Part shown: piece by piece, positions 5,651 through 13,239 of the stretch
How the letters are laid out: every line of letters starts with the position of its first letter
How positions within the stretch are numbered: position 1 is the stretch's first letter
NCBI RefSeq assembly: GCF_905212195.1
Contig: NZ_CAJMDQ010000071.1
Location: 1-13,239 of the forward strand
DNA length: 13,239 nt
Direction of reading: 5' to 3'
Origin: an uncultured Anaerotignum sp.
GTDB lineage: Bacteria > Bacillota > Clostridia > Lachnospirales > Anaerotignaceae
Position numbers and translations under genes: made by a program
The notes under the pieces: generated by a model
The model's input: the letters and a program-made list of their open reading frames with translations, nothing else
The model's database searches: none
What the model was told of the DNA's origin: nothing

Positions 5651-6682
5651 GTGAATGAATTGATGTTGTTGTCCACCATGCGTATGGTGCGAGAACCGGG
5701 TATTTTCGAACCCATTGCCATCGTTCTTGGCAAAATCTATAACATGCTCTTTAACGGCATTTACGGCAGTGTCAGTGCAGGTGCGCTGGGGATTGCCATC
5801 ATCGTTTTTACATTAATCGTGAAACTTATCTTGTTCCCTCTGATGATGAAGCAGCAGAAATCTTCCTTTAAGATGCAGCAGCTTCAGCCTGAGATGAACA
5901 AAATCAGAGATAAATACAAAGGCAAGACCGACACCATGTCTCAGCAGAGAATGGCGCTGGAATTGCAGGACTTCCAGAAGAAAAACGGCGTACACCTCAT
6001 GGGCGGCTGCCTGCCTATGCTGATCCAGCTTCCTATCCTGTACGCTCTGTACTACATCTTCCAGAACGCATATGTTTACGTTGATGTCATCGGCAACAAC
6101 TATACAGACATCGCCAACGCAATCATCCAGATTCCCGCGGCTCTGCGTATGGAAGCTTTCACACCTTTTGCACAGGATCTGGTAGATACTTATAAAAATC
6201 TGGGTACTATCGATATGAACAATGTCAATGACGTTGTTATGCTGGTAGCAAACATCAAAGCAGACGACTGGAACACCATTTTGGCTACATTGGGCGACAG
6301 CGGCAATGCACTGCTGCCTTTGCTGGACACAAAGAACAATATCGAAACATTCCTGACCATTCCACTGGTAAGTAAGTGTGGTCTGAGTTTCCCCAGTGTC
6401 ATCGTGCCCATCGTTGCAGGCGTGACCACATTCCTGCAGTCTAAAGTCATGACATCCCTGATGAACACCACCGCAAGCGCGGAAAACGATCAGGCAGCAG
6501 CCATGACACAGAGCATGAACAAAATGATGCTGTATTTCATGCCCATCATGATGGCATTCTTCTGCCTGCAGGTGCCTGCAGGTCTGGGTGTATACTGGAC
6601 AATCAGTAACATCTTCGGTATTCTGCAGCAGATCTTCCTGCAGAAATTCTATAGAAAGAAATTGGCTGAGGGGGCGTTGTAA
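5651..6682 (+). CDS. yidC: YidC/Oxa1 family membrane protein insertase
   Basis: YidC inserts proteins into the cytoplasmic membrane, alone or with SecYEG. The 343-residue product has the five-helix insertase core, with helices at about 46-66, 121-141, 247-264, 293-310 and 312-331. A charged cytoplasmic loop (about 67-115) lies between the first two, and the hallmark LIQLPILYALYYIF covers 124-137. The basic residue in the first helix is Lys58, where many homologues have Arg. A region of about 100 residues (141-246) lies between helices 2 and 3, longer than in Bacillus subtilis YidC, so this is a clostridial long-loop form. No lipoprotein signal is seen. The start is GTG 5651, seven bases after AAGGAGG. 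The jag gene follows after three bases. Confidence 0.96.
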   Translation: MNELMLLSTMRMVREPGIFEPIAIVLGKIYNMLFNGIYGSVSAGALGIAIIVFTLIVKLILFPLMMKQQKSSFKMQQLQPEMNKIRDKYKGKTDTMSQQRMALELQDFQKKNGVHLMGGCLPMLIQLPILYALYYIFQNAYVYVDVIGNNYTDIANAIIQIPAALRMEAFTPFAQDLVDTYKNLGTIDMNNVNDVVMLVANIKADDWNTILATLGDSGNALLPLLDTKNNIETFLTIPLVSKCGLSFPSVIVPIVAGVTTFLQSKVMTSLMNTTASAENDQAAAMTQSMNKMMLYFMPIMMAFFCLQVPAGLGVYWTISNIFGILQQIFLQKFYRKKLAEGAL

Positions 6683-6685
6683 GAA

Positions 6686-7390
6686 ATGGACGAAATCAGA
6701 AAATCCGGTAAGACCATCGACGAAGCTGTTGCAGCTGCGCTGGCAGAACTGCAGGCGGAAAAAGACGAGGTCACCATTACCGTTATTGAAGAAGGCTCCA
6801 AAGGCTTTCTGGGTATGTTCGGCGGCAAAGATGCCGTTGTACTGGTAAAGAAAAACTTCAATCCTGAAAAAGCGGCAGAAAACTTCCTGCGTGAAGTATT
6901 CCTGTCCATGGGACTGATCATCAAAATCGAAACAAAAATGCAGGATAAACACCTGCTGGTTGACCTGACTGGTGACGATATGGGGATTCTCATCGGCAAA
7001 AGAGGTCAGACACTGGACGCTCTGCAGTACCTGGTAAACCTGGTTGTGAACAAAAACAGCGCGTCTTACATCAGCGTCATGCTGGATACAGAAAACTACC
7101 GCCAGAGAAGAAAAGAAACACTGGAAACACTGGCATTCAACCTGGCGAAAAAGGTAAAACACACCAGAAAAAATGTGGTGCTGGAACCTATGAACCCTTA
7201 TGAAAGAAGAATCATCCATTCTGCACTGCAGAATGACCGCTATGTGACAACATTCAGTGAAGGGGAAGAACCTTTCCGTAATGTAGTCATTGCCCTGAAA
7301 GGCAAAAACGGTCAGCCCAGAGATTCCAGAAAAATGGAACGCGGCGAAAGACACGAAAGAGCGGAAAGAATGGAAAAAGCAGAAGCATAA
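6686..7390 (+). CDS. jag: Jag/KhpB family RNA-binding protein (Jag_N, KH, R3H)
   Basis: Jag (also called KhpB or EloR) is an RNA-binding protein that partners with KhpA and affects cell elongation and RNA stability in Firmicutes. The 234-residue product has the Jag N-terminal domain (about 1-52, with the SKGFLGMFGG segment), a KH domain with the ILIGKRGQTLDALQYL loop (about 101-116) and an R3H domain with R174-x-x-x-H178. It ends in a charged, Arg/Glu-rich tail (about 210-234). The ATG at 6686 follows the yidC stop by three bases; the preceding GAGGGGGC acts as ribosome binding site. The yidC-jag pairing is conserved. A strong terminator follows. Confidence 0.96.
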   Translation: MDEIRKSGKTIDEAVAAALAELQAEKDEVTITVIEEGSKGFLGMFGGKDAVVLVKKNFNPEKAAENFLREVFLSMGLIIKIETKMQDKHLLVDLTGDDMGILIGKRGQTLDALQYLVNLVVNKNSASYISVMLDTENYRQRRKETLETLAFNLAKKVKHTRKNVVLEPMNPYERRIIHSALQNDRYVTTFSEGEEPFRNVVIALKGKNGQPRDSRKMERGERHERAERMEKAEA

Positions 7391-7402
7391 ACTTTACAAA
7401 AG

Positions 7403-7443
7403 AAGGCGGCCGACGGGGAGATACCCTGCGGACGCCTTTTTCT
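7403..7443 (+). terminator. Intrinsic terminator after jag
   Basis: AAGGCG (7403-7408) pairs with CGCCTT (7433-7438). Inner pairs CCG/CGG and GGG/CCC extend the stem across small mismatches, with a loop of about six bases. It is followed by TTTCT. It lies 13 bases after the jag stop and ends the rpmH-jag transcript. The mnmE gene begins 29 bases later with no clear promoter, so some read-through is expected. Confidence 0.75.
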
Positions 7444-7471
7444 ACAAATGGAAAAGAAAGGGGATTTATCT

Positions 7472-8866
7472 ATGCTGCAGCAGGCAAATTTTCTGGACGA
7501 CATCATTGCTGCCATCTCCACACCACTGGGCAGCGGCGGCATCGGCATCGTCCGCATGAGCGGGAATGGCTGCATCGCTTTGGCGGACACCATTTTTCAG
7601 GGCAAAAAGAAACTGACGGAAAAACCCAGCCACACCCTTTCCTATGGGAAGATCACCGACGGCCCCGACGGGGAAGTCATTGACGAAGTGCTGGTTTCTG
7701 TTATGAAAGCACCTCATACCTATACAAAAGAAGACATTGTGGAAGTGAACTGCCACGGCGGTTTTCTGGTAACCCAGCGTGTCTTGCAGGCACTGTTGAA
7801 CGCTGGCGCCAGACTGGCAGAACCCGGTGAATTCACAAAACGTGGCTTCCTCAACGGACGTATCGACCTGACACAGGCAGAAGCCATCATTGACCTGATT
7901 CAGTCCAAAACAGAGCTGTCCCGTCAGGCGGCGGTGAACCAGCTGGAAGGCAGACTGAAAACAGAAGTCCGTCAGATGCGTCAGGAAATCATCGACATGA
8001 TTGCTTCCATCGAAGCTGTTATTGACTATCCCGACTACGACATCGAAGAAGAAACTTACGATTCCATGGAGAAGGGCGCAAAGAAACTCCTTGCTCGCAT
8101 GGAAAAACTGCTGGCAGGGGCAGACAGAGGGAAAATCCTCCGGGAAGGCTTGCAGACCGTTATCGTGGGCAAGCCAAACGTAGGCAAATCCTCTCTCTTG
8201 AACTGGTTCTTAGAAGAAGATCGCGCCATCGTGACTGACATTCCTGGCACCACCCGTGACACCGTAGAGGAATATATCAACATCGACGGCATTCCTGTCA
8301 AAATCGTAGACACCGCAGGTATCCGTGAAACAGGGGACGTGGTGGAAAAAATGGGCGTGGAAAAATCCAAGGCTTATGCGGAACAGGCAGACCTGATTCT
8401 CATGATGCTGGATGCCTCCCGTCCACTGGAAGCAGAGGATAGAGAGATTTTGTCCTTCATTCAGGGAAAACACAGCATCGTTATGCTGAATAAATCCGAT
8501 TTGGAACAGAAACTTTCTCTGGAAGAACTGGAACAGTTCGTGCCAAAGGAACAGATTCTGTTCGTTTCCGTCAAAGAAAACACTGGTTTCGATGCCCTTA
8601 TCGACGCCATCAAGACATTATTCTTCAGCGGTCAGACTGCAACGGCAGACGATGCGCTGCTGGGCAATACCCGTCATAAAAACGCGTTGTATCAGGCAAA
8701 AGAAGCCATGGAACGCTGCCTTGTGACCATTGGTACCCGTATGCCCGAGGATTTCATTTCCATGGACTTGCAGGACGCCAGCCGGGCATTGGGGGAAATC
8801 ACCGGCGACGTAGCCGATGAGGAAATCATCGACCGCATCTTCACCAAATTCTGTTTGGGAAAATAA
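7472..8866 (+). CDS. mnmE: tRNA uridine-5-carboxymethylaminomethyl(34) synthesis GTPase MnmE
   Basis: MnmE works with MnmG to add a carboxymethylaminomethyl group to U34 of tRNAs reading two-codon boxes. The 464-residue product has the expected layout: an N-terminal folate-binding domain (about 1-120), a helical domain that is split around the GTPase, and the G domain with GKPNVGKS (233-240), GTTRD, DTAG (280-283) and NKSD (340-343). It ends FCLGK, the conserved C-terminal motif with the essential cysteine (Cys461). The ATG at 7472 is preceded by GGGGA seven bases upstream; an earlier in-frame ATG at 7448 has no good site. The MATE gene follows 20 bases later. Confidence 0.98.
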   Translation: MLQQANFLDDIIAAISTPLGSGGIGIVRMSGNGCIALADTIFQGKKKLTEKPSHTLSYGKITDGPDGEVIDEVLVSVMKAPHTYTKEDIVEVNCHGGFLVTQRVLQALLNAGARLAEPGEFTKRGFLNGRIDLTQAEAIIDLIQSKTELSRQAAVNQLEGRLKTEVRQMRQEIIDMIASIEAVIDYPDYDIEEETYDSMEKGAKKLLARMEKLLAGADRGKILREGLQTVIVGKPNVGKSSLLNWFLEEDRAIVTDIPGTTRDTVEEYINIDGIPVKIVDTAGIRETGDVVEKMGVEKSKAYAEQADLILMMLDASRPLEAEDREILSFIQGKHSIVMLNKSDLEQKLSLEELEQFVPKEQILFVSVKENTGFDALIDAIKTLFFSGQTATADDALLGNTRHKNALYQAKEAMERCLVTIGTRMPEDFISMDLQDASRALGEITGDVADEEIIDRIFTKFCLGK

Positions 8867-8886
8867 AGGAAAGAAGGTAGAAACAT

Positions 8887-10275
8887 ATGAACCCATCTGG
8901 ACAGGATAACGTACTGGGTACGGCAAATGTCAAGACATTATTAAGACAGTTAGCCATCCCTGCCATCACCGCGCAGGTAGTCAATGTCCTTTATAATGTG
9001 GTTGACCGTATGTATATCGGGCATATTCCTGACATTGGGGCATTGGCATTAACAGGGGTAGGGGTCTGCATGCCCATCATCATGCTCATTACAGCTTTTG
9101 CGGCGCTGGTGAGTATGGGCAGCGCTCCGCGTGCTTCCGTCCTCATGGGGAGAGGCGATAACGAAGAAGCACATTATACATTGGGCAACAGCTTTATTAT
9201 GCTTATCATCATCGCGCTGATATTGACAGTATTTTTCCGCAGATTTGCGGAGCCTCTTCTCATGGCATTCGGCGCCAGTGAAAACACCATCGGCTATGCC
9301 ATGGACTATATGCGCATTTATACCTTGGGTACCATTTTCGTACAGTTCGCTCTGGGTCTGAATGCCTTTATCACCGCACAGGGCTTTGCCAAAATCAGTA
9401 TGGCCACCGTTGTCATTGGTGCCATCATCAATATCGTACTTGACCCCATTTTCATTTTCGGTTTCCATATGGGTGTCAAAGGTGCGGCGCTGGCTACCAT
9501 CATTTCTCAGGCAGTTTCCGCTATCTGGGTACTGCGGTTTTTGACAGGAAAGAAAACCATACTGAAATTGCAGAAAAAGTATTTCCGCTTGCGTGGTTCC
9601 GTAGTAGGGCCTTGTCTGCTGCTGGGGATGTCCCCCTTTATCATGCAGGCAACGGAAAGCGCCATCAGCGTTTGCTTCAATTCCTCTTTGTATCGTTACG
9701 GCGGGGATATTGCTGTAGGTGCCATGAGCATTTTGACCAGCATCATGCAGTTTTCCATGCTGCCTTTGCAGGGATTTACCCAGGGGGCACAGCCCATTAC
9801 AGGGTATAATTTCGGCGCTGGCAATGCGGACCGTGTGCGCCAGACTTTCCGCCTGCTGCTGCGGTATTGCCTGACCTATTCGCTGATATTGTGGGCCATC
9901 TGTATGGTGGTTCCTCGTCTGATTCCGTCTATGTTTACAGGGGATGAACAGCTCCTTACCTACACAGCTTGGGCACTGCGGCATTATATGGCGCTCTCTG
10001 GCATTTTCGGTATCCAGATTGCCTGCCAGCAGACATTCATCGCCATCGGCAATGCCAAAACATCCCTGTTTTTGGCGGTTTACAGAAAGATTATCCTGCT
10101 CATTCCTTTGATTTATATTCTGCCTGCCATTCTGGAGCAGAAAGACAGAGCCGTTTTTCTGGCGGAACCAGTGGCAGACCTCATTGCTGTGACCACCACA
10201 GCCATCATGTTCGCTTACCAGTTTAAGAACGCCATGAAAAAACTGGAGGCAGGCAAAAAGCCCGCAGAGGCGTAA
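8887..10275 (+). CDS. MATE family efflux transporter (MepA-like)
   Basis: MATE proteins are antiporters that export drugs or metabolites using Na+ or H+ gradients. The 462-residue product has the usual family length, about twelve hydrophobic helices in two halves, and the typical N-terminal motif NVLYNVVDRMYIGHI (residues 36-50) seen in Firmicute MepA-like members. The second half repeats the pattern, with GFTQGAQPITGYNFGAGN near 297-314. The C-terminus is short, hydrophilic and lysine-rich. An AAGAAGG site lies before the ATG at 8887. It sits 20 bases after mnmE on the same strand and is probably cotranscribed with it, separating mnmE from mnmG. The substrate cannot be predicted. Confidence 0.95.
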   Translation: MNPSGQDNVLGTANVKTLLRQLAIPAITAQVVNVLYNVVDRMYIGHIPDIGALALTGVGVCMPIIMLITAFAALVSMGSAPRASVLMGRGDNEEAHYTLGNSFIMLIIIALILTVFFRRFAEPLLMAFGASENTIGYAMDYMRIYTLGTIFVQFALGLNAFITAQGFAKISMATVVIGAIINIVLDPIFIFGFHMGVKGAALATIISQAVSAIWVLRFLTGKKTILKLQKKYFRLRGSVVGPCLLLGMSPFIMQATESAISVCFNSSLYRYGGDIAVGAMSILTSIMQFSMLPLQGFTQGAQPITGYNFGAGNADRVRQTFRLLLRYCLTYSLILWAICMVVPRLIPSMFTGDEQLLTYTAWALRHYMALSGIFGIQIACQQTFIAIGNAKTSLFLAVYRKIILLIPLIYILPAILEQKDRAVFLAEPVADLIAVTTTAIMFAYQFKNAMKKLEAGKKPAEA

Positions 10276-10290
10276 AATATGTTTTTTTTG

Positions 10291-10331
10291 GAGAAACCCT
10301 CGAAAATCCTTGCATTCCGGGGGTTTTTCTC
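10291..10331 (+). terminator. Terminator-like hairpin after the MATE gene
   Basis: AAACCCTCG (10294-10302) pairs with CCGGGGGTTT (10318-10327) around a loop of about 15 bases, and GAG/CTC can extend the base across a small bulge. The following bases are TTCTC, a poor U-tract. It lies in the only sizeable gap of the right arm and would separate the mnmE-MATE transcript from mnmG. Confidence 0.6.
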
Positions 10332-10337
10332 ATAAAA

Positions 10338-10346
10338 TGGTACAAT
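10338..10346 (+). promoter_or_regulatory. Candidate extended -10 promoter for mnmG
   Basis: TGG followed directly by TACAAT (10341-10346) is an extended -10 element. No matching -35 hexamer is seen at the usual distance, which extended -10 promoters tolerate. Transcription would start about 44 bases before the mnmG start. The position just after a terminator-like hairpin supports it. Confidence 0.45.
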
Positions 10347-10396
10347 GGAAATCCATGTGGAAGTAAATAAACTCCAAATAGAGGTGAAAATAAAAC

Positions 10397-12277
10397 ATGT
10401 ACGAAGCAGAAACCATAGATATTGCCGTTGTGGGCGGCGGTCATGCAGGCTGTGAAGCGGCATTGGCAGCAGCCAGACTGGGTATGGAAACGGTGATGTT
10501 TGCCATCAGTCTGGACAGCATCGCTATGATGCCCTGCAACCCCTCCATCGGCGGCAGCTCCAAAGGCCATCTTGTCCGTGAAATCGACGCATTGGGCGGC
10601 GAAATGGGCAAGAATATTGATAAGACCTATATCCAGACCAAAATGCTGAATACAGGCAAAGGCCCCGCTGTGTACTCTCTGCGGGCACAGGCGGACAAAA
10701 CAAGATACCATGAGGAAATGAAACATACACTGGAGAAAACCCCCCATCTGCGCATCAAGCAGGCGGAAATCTCCGAAATCCTTATGGAAGATAACAAAGT
10801 AACAGGCGTTGTCACCACCAGCGGTGCCATTTACCGCTGTAAGGCAGTTGTGCTCTGCATGGGCACTTATATGAAAAGCCGCTGCCTGACCGGGGACTGC
10901 ATCACCGAAAGCGGCCCCAATAACCTGATGCCTGCCACAAAACTGAGCCAGAACCTGCTGGATATGGGCATCCGTCTGTTCCGTTTCAAAACAGGCACAC
11001 CTGCCCGTATGAACCGGAATTCTCTGGATTTCAGCAAAATGCAGCCCCAGTACGGCGATTCCAATATCGTGCCTTTTTCCTTTGAAAACACACCGGAAGG
11101 CATCGCCAGAGAACAGGATTTGTGCTGGCTCACTTACACCAATGAAAAGACCCATCAGGTCATCCGGGACAATCTCCATCGTTCTCCCTTGTTCGGCGGC
11201 TTGATTGAAGGCACAGGCCCTCGTTACTGCCCGTCCATCGAGGATAAAGTGGTGCGTTTTGCCGATAAGGAACGCCACCAGCTGTTCGTAGAGCCCGAAG
11301 GGGAAAACACCGAAGAAATGTATATTCAGGGTATGTCCTCCTCTTTGCCGGAGGATGTGCAGATTGCCATGTACCGCACCATTCCCGGTCTGGAAAACTG
11401 CGAAATCACCCGTTTTGCATATGCCATCGAGTATGACTGTATCGACGCCACCCAGCTGAAGCTTTCTCTGGAATTTAAGGACTATCACGGCCTCTTTTCC
11501 GCAGGTCAGTTCAATGGGTCCTCCGGCTACGAAGAAGCGGCTGCACAGGGGCTTATGGGCGGTATCAACGCCGTTCGTTATATCCAGCAGAAAGACCCCA
11601 TTATCCTCCAGCGTTCCGACGGTTATATCGGCGTTCTCATTGACGACCTCATCAGCAAAGGCAGCAAAGAGCCTTACCGTATGATGACATCCCGTGCGGA
11701 ATTCCGTCTGCTTCTCCGTCAGGATAACGCAGACCAGCGTCTGACTCCCATCGGTCATGAAATTGGCTTGATTTCTGATGAACGCTACGAAGCATTGCTG
11801 GAAAAAGAACGCCAGACAGAAGCAGAAATCGAAAGGGTGAAAGCCCTGACCATCACCCCTGCCAAAGAAACACTGGAACTGTTGGAACAGTACGGCAGTA
11901 CCCCCATCAAGTCCGGTGTGAAACTGGCAGACCTTATCAAACGTCCCGAACTGGATTATGAAAAACTGGCGCCCTTGGATAAGGAACGCCCCGAACTGCC
12001 TGCCCCTGTACGGGAACAGGTGAATATCCAGATCAAATACGAAGGCTACATCAGCCAGCAGCTGAAACAGGTGGAACAGTTCAAGAAACTGGAAAACCGT
12101 CTGCTGCCGGAAGATTTGGACTACGAAACCATTCAGGGTCTCCGTTTGGAAGCCCGTCAAAAACTCAATGCCATTCGTCCCCGTTCCATGGGTCACGCTT
12201 CCCGTATCACAGGCGTTTCCCCGGCGGACATCTCCGTTCTGCTCATTTATATGGAACAGCATAAGCGTAATGGCTGA
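10397..12277 (+). CDS. mnmG: tRNA uridine-5-carboxymethylaminomethyl(34) synthesis enzyme MnmG
   Basis: MnmG is the FAD-containing partner of MnmE in modification of U34 of tRNAs. The 626-residue product has the standard length. It shows the FAD-binding VVGGGHAGCEAALAA near the N-terminus (residues 11-25), the family motif MMPCNPSIGG (about 43-52), GPRYCPSIEDK (about 274-284), GSSGYEEAAAQGLMGG (about 373-388) and TSRAEFRLLLRQDNAD (about 430-445). The C-terminal helical part, needed for MnmE binding, is present. The ATG at 10397 has GAGGTGA nine bases upstream. The gene is followed 22 bases later by an unknown gene and then rsmG. Confidence 0.98.
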   Translation: MYEAETIDIAVVGGGHAGCEAALAAARLGMETVMFAISLDSIAMMPCNPSIGGSSKGHLVREIDALGGEMGKNIDKTYIQTKMLNTGKGPAVYSLRAQADKTRYHEEMKHTLEKTPHLRIKQAEISEILMEDNKVTGVVTTSGAIYRCKAVVLCMGTYMKSRCLTGDCITESGPNNLMPATKLSQNLLDMGIRLFRFKTGTPARMNRNSLDFSKMQPQYGDSNIVPFSFENTPEGIAREQDLCWLTYTNEKTHQVIRDNLHRSPLFGGLIEGTGPRYCPSIEDKVVRFADKERHQLFVEPEGENTEEMYIQGMSSSLPEDVQIAMYRTIPGLENCEITRFAYAIEYDCIDATQLKLSLEFKDYHGLFSAGQFNGSSGYEEAAAQGLMGGINAVRYIQQKDPIILQRSDGYIGVLIDDLISKGSKEPYRMMTSRAEFRLLLRQDNADQRLTPIGHEIGLISDERYEALLEKERQTEAEIERVKALTITPAKETLELLEQYGSTPIKSGVKLADLIKRPELDYEKLAPLDKERPELPAPVREQVNIQIKYEGYISQQLKQVEQFKKLENRLLPEDLDYETIQGLRLEARQKLNAIRPRSMGHASRITGVSPADISVLLIYMEQHKRNG

Positions 12278-12299
12278 GAAATGAAGGAGGGGAAGAAAT

Positions 12300-12722
12300 A
12301 TGTTCTTTCTTTCATGGAACGGCAAACCCATGCCGAAACCACAGGGCAGGAAACTGTTTCTGCCCGTCAATCATAAAGCCTTTCGGCTGGAGGACGCGGT
12401 GCTTTCCCAAAGGAAATCTCCGTTTTTCTCTCTGGTCAGCCCCAAAGGCACACTCCTTGCCTTTCTCCACGCTCTGAAACAAGAGGGTACAGAGGAAGCA
12501 AGAGGGTATCTGTCCAGCGCCATCAGCGGTGCGGACTTGGAAGAAATCAAAGGGGTTTTTGCCCATGCGGAAAAATACCGCTTTTTCGTGAAGGAAACAG
12601 GGGAGCGTATGCGTACCTTGTCCCTTGCGGCGGCGGGAGAAAAGGAAGTCATTTCCGTCGGCATGGTGGCAGAGCCTGACGACTTTGGCAAATGGAAAAT
12701 CTATTGTATCGAAAAGGAGTAG
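12300..12722 (+). CDS. Hypothetical protein of 140 residues between mnmG and rsmG
   Basis: I do not recognise this protein. It has no signal peptide and no membrane helix, so it is probably cytoplasmic. The N-terminal part (about 1-40) is basic and rich in Pro, Lys and Arg. The middle (about 55-100) looks helical, with EEARGYLSSAISGADLEEI and an Ala/Glu-rich stretch. The C-terminal part ends in an amphipathic strand-like segment, DDFGKWKIYCIEKE. The start is strong: AAGGAGG followed by a short spacer before the ATG at 12300. It is 22 bases after mnmG and three bases before rsmG, which places it in an RNA-modification operon, but no function can be inferred from sequence. It is a real gene by start, length and spacing. 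Confidence 0.85.
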   Translation: MFFLSWNGKPMPKPQGRKLFLPVNHKAFRLEDAVLSQRKSPFFSLVSPKGTLLAFLHALKQEGTEEARGYLSSAISGADLEEIKGVFAHAEKYRFFVKETGERMRTLSLAAAGEKEVISVGMVAEPDDFGKWKIYCIEKE

Positions 12723-12725
12723 CTT

Positions 12726-13239
12726 ATGGAACATAAGGCATTGTTACAGGAAAGCTGTGAAAAAATGGGCGTAAGCCTCACAGAAGAAATGGCATCACAG
12801 TTTATGACCTATCTGTCCCTGCTGCTGGAATGGAATGAGAAAATGAACCTCACCGCCATTACAGACAAAAAAGACGTGGTGCAGAAACACTTTGTGGATT
12901 GCCTGAGCATCCTGCCCCATTTGTCATTGACCGGACAGGAAAAGATCATCGACGTGGGCACAGGGGCAGGTTTCCCCGGTATCCCCGTAAAAATCGCCTG
13001 TCCTGATGTGGAAATGACCCTGCTGGATTCTTTGCAGAAACGTATCGGCTTTCTGGAAGAAGTAGGCAGCCAGCTGGGACTTTCCGGCGTGAATTATGTC
13101 CATAGCCGGGCAGAGGACGGCGGTCAGAATCCCGATTATCGGGAACAGTTCGACCTGTGCGTGTCCAGAGCTGTGGCAAATCTGGCAGTCCTTGCGGAAT
13201 TCTGCCTGCCTTTCGTGAAAGTGAGCGGCAGACTGGCGG
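12726..13239 (+). CDS. rsmG: 16S rRNA (guanine(527)-N7)-methyltransferase RsmG, partial
   Basis: RsmG (GidB) uses S-adenosylmethionine to methylate G527 of 16S rRNA; loss can give low-level streptomycin resistance. About 171 residues are visible before the window ends, so the C-terminus is missing because of the window. The typical N-terminal LLLEWNEKMNLTAITDK segment, then KHFVDCLSIL, and the SAM-binding DVGTGAGFPGIP motif (76-87) are present, followed by LLDSLQKRIGFLEEV and SRAVANLAVLAEF. The ATG at 12726 has GGAG six bases upstream, overlapping the end of the preceding gene. The rsmG gene follows mnmG in most bacteria, here with one gene between them. Confidence 0.98.
   Translation, partial: MEHKALLQESCEKMGVSLTEEMASQFMTYLSLLLEWNEKMNLTAITDKKDVVQKHFVDCLSILPHLSLTGQEKIIDVGTGAGFPGIPVKIACPDVEMTLLDSLQKRIGFLEEVGSQLGLSGVNYVHSRAEDGGQNPDYREQFDLCVSRAVANLAVLAEFCLPFVKVSGRLA

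Noticed and set aside
5813..7354. A 513-codon open frame opposite yidC and jag
   Set aside because: It is antisense to two well-supported genes, and its Cys/His/Phe/Gln-rich composition is typical of a shadow frame.
10223..12370. A 715-codon open frame opposite mnmG
   Set aside because: It is antisense to mnmG and shows the same shadow composition; no ribosome binding site supports it.
1..13239. Insertion sequences, CRISPR arrays, tRNA or rRNA genes
   Set aside because: No transposase-like frame, no regularly spaced repeats and no cloverleaf-like sequence were seen.

Overview
This window is the replication-origin neighbourhood of a Firmicutes chromosome, most likely of the class Clostridia. 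The gene order is the conserved origin block: dnaA, dnaN and an S4-domain gene (yaaA) read leftward; rpmH, rnpA, yidD, yidC, jag, mnmE, mnmG and rsmG read rightward. Protein sequences are Clostridia-like, ribosome binding sites are strong AGGAGG types, and base composition is moderate with AT-rich intergenic stretches. Genus cannot be fixed from the sequence alone.

Left arm (minus strand, read from about 3825 down to 1): dnaA (initiator), a 283-base spacer with DnaA boxes, dnaN (sliding clamp), a small three-helix membrane protein of unknown function, yaaA, and a putative lipoprotein or membrane-anchored protein cut by the window edge. The last four genes are closely spaced and look like one operon downstream of dnaA. 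The unknown membrane protein sits between dnaN and yaaA, which are adjacent in Bacillus subtilis.

Origin: oriC is bipartite. One DnaA-box cluster lies upstream of dnaA (3876-4619, inside a 928-base gene-free region). A second lies between dnaA and dnaN (2290-2479). The second cluster contains what looks like a basal unwinding element: a run of TAG/CAG triplets (2271-2285), a four-base G-rich link, and two abutting DnaA boxes, with an AT-rich flank on the far side. The upstream cluster contains an array of boxes starting 12 bases apart, a candidate dnaA promoter with a perfect DnaA box in its spacer, several hairpins, and an AT-rich tract.

Right arm (plus strand, 4664 to the end): a near-consensus promoter drives rpmH (L34), followed by a weak hairpin terminator, then rnpA (RNase P protein), yidD, yidC (membrane insertase) and jag (KH/R3H RNA-binding protein). 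A strong hairpin terminator follows jag. Next are mnmE, a MATE-family transporter, a terminator-like hairpin with a candidate extended -10 promoter, mnmG, an unrecognised 140-residue protein, and rsmG (cut by the window end). MnmE and MnmG together modify the wobble uridine of certain tRNAs; the MATE gene separates them. Most genes therefore serve replication initiation, RNA processing and modification, or membrane protein insertion, and all are read in the direction of fork movement away from oriC.

No mobile element, CRISPR array, tRNA or rRNA was seen. The points of interest are the origin architecture and four accessory genes inserted in an otherwise conserved block.
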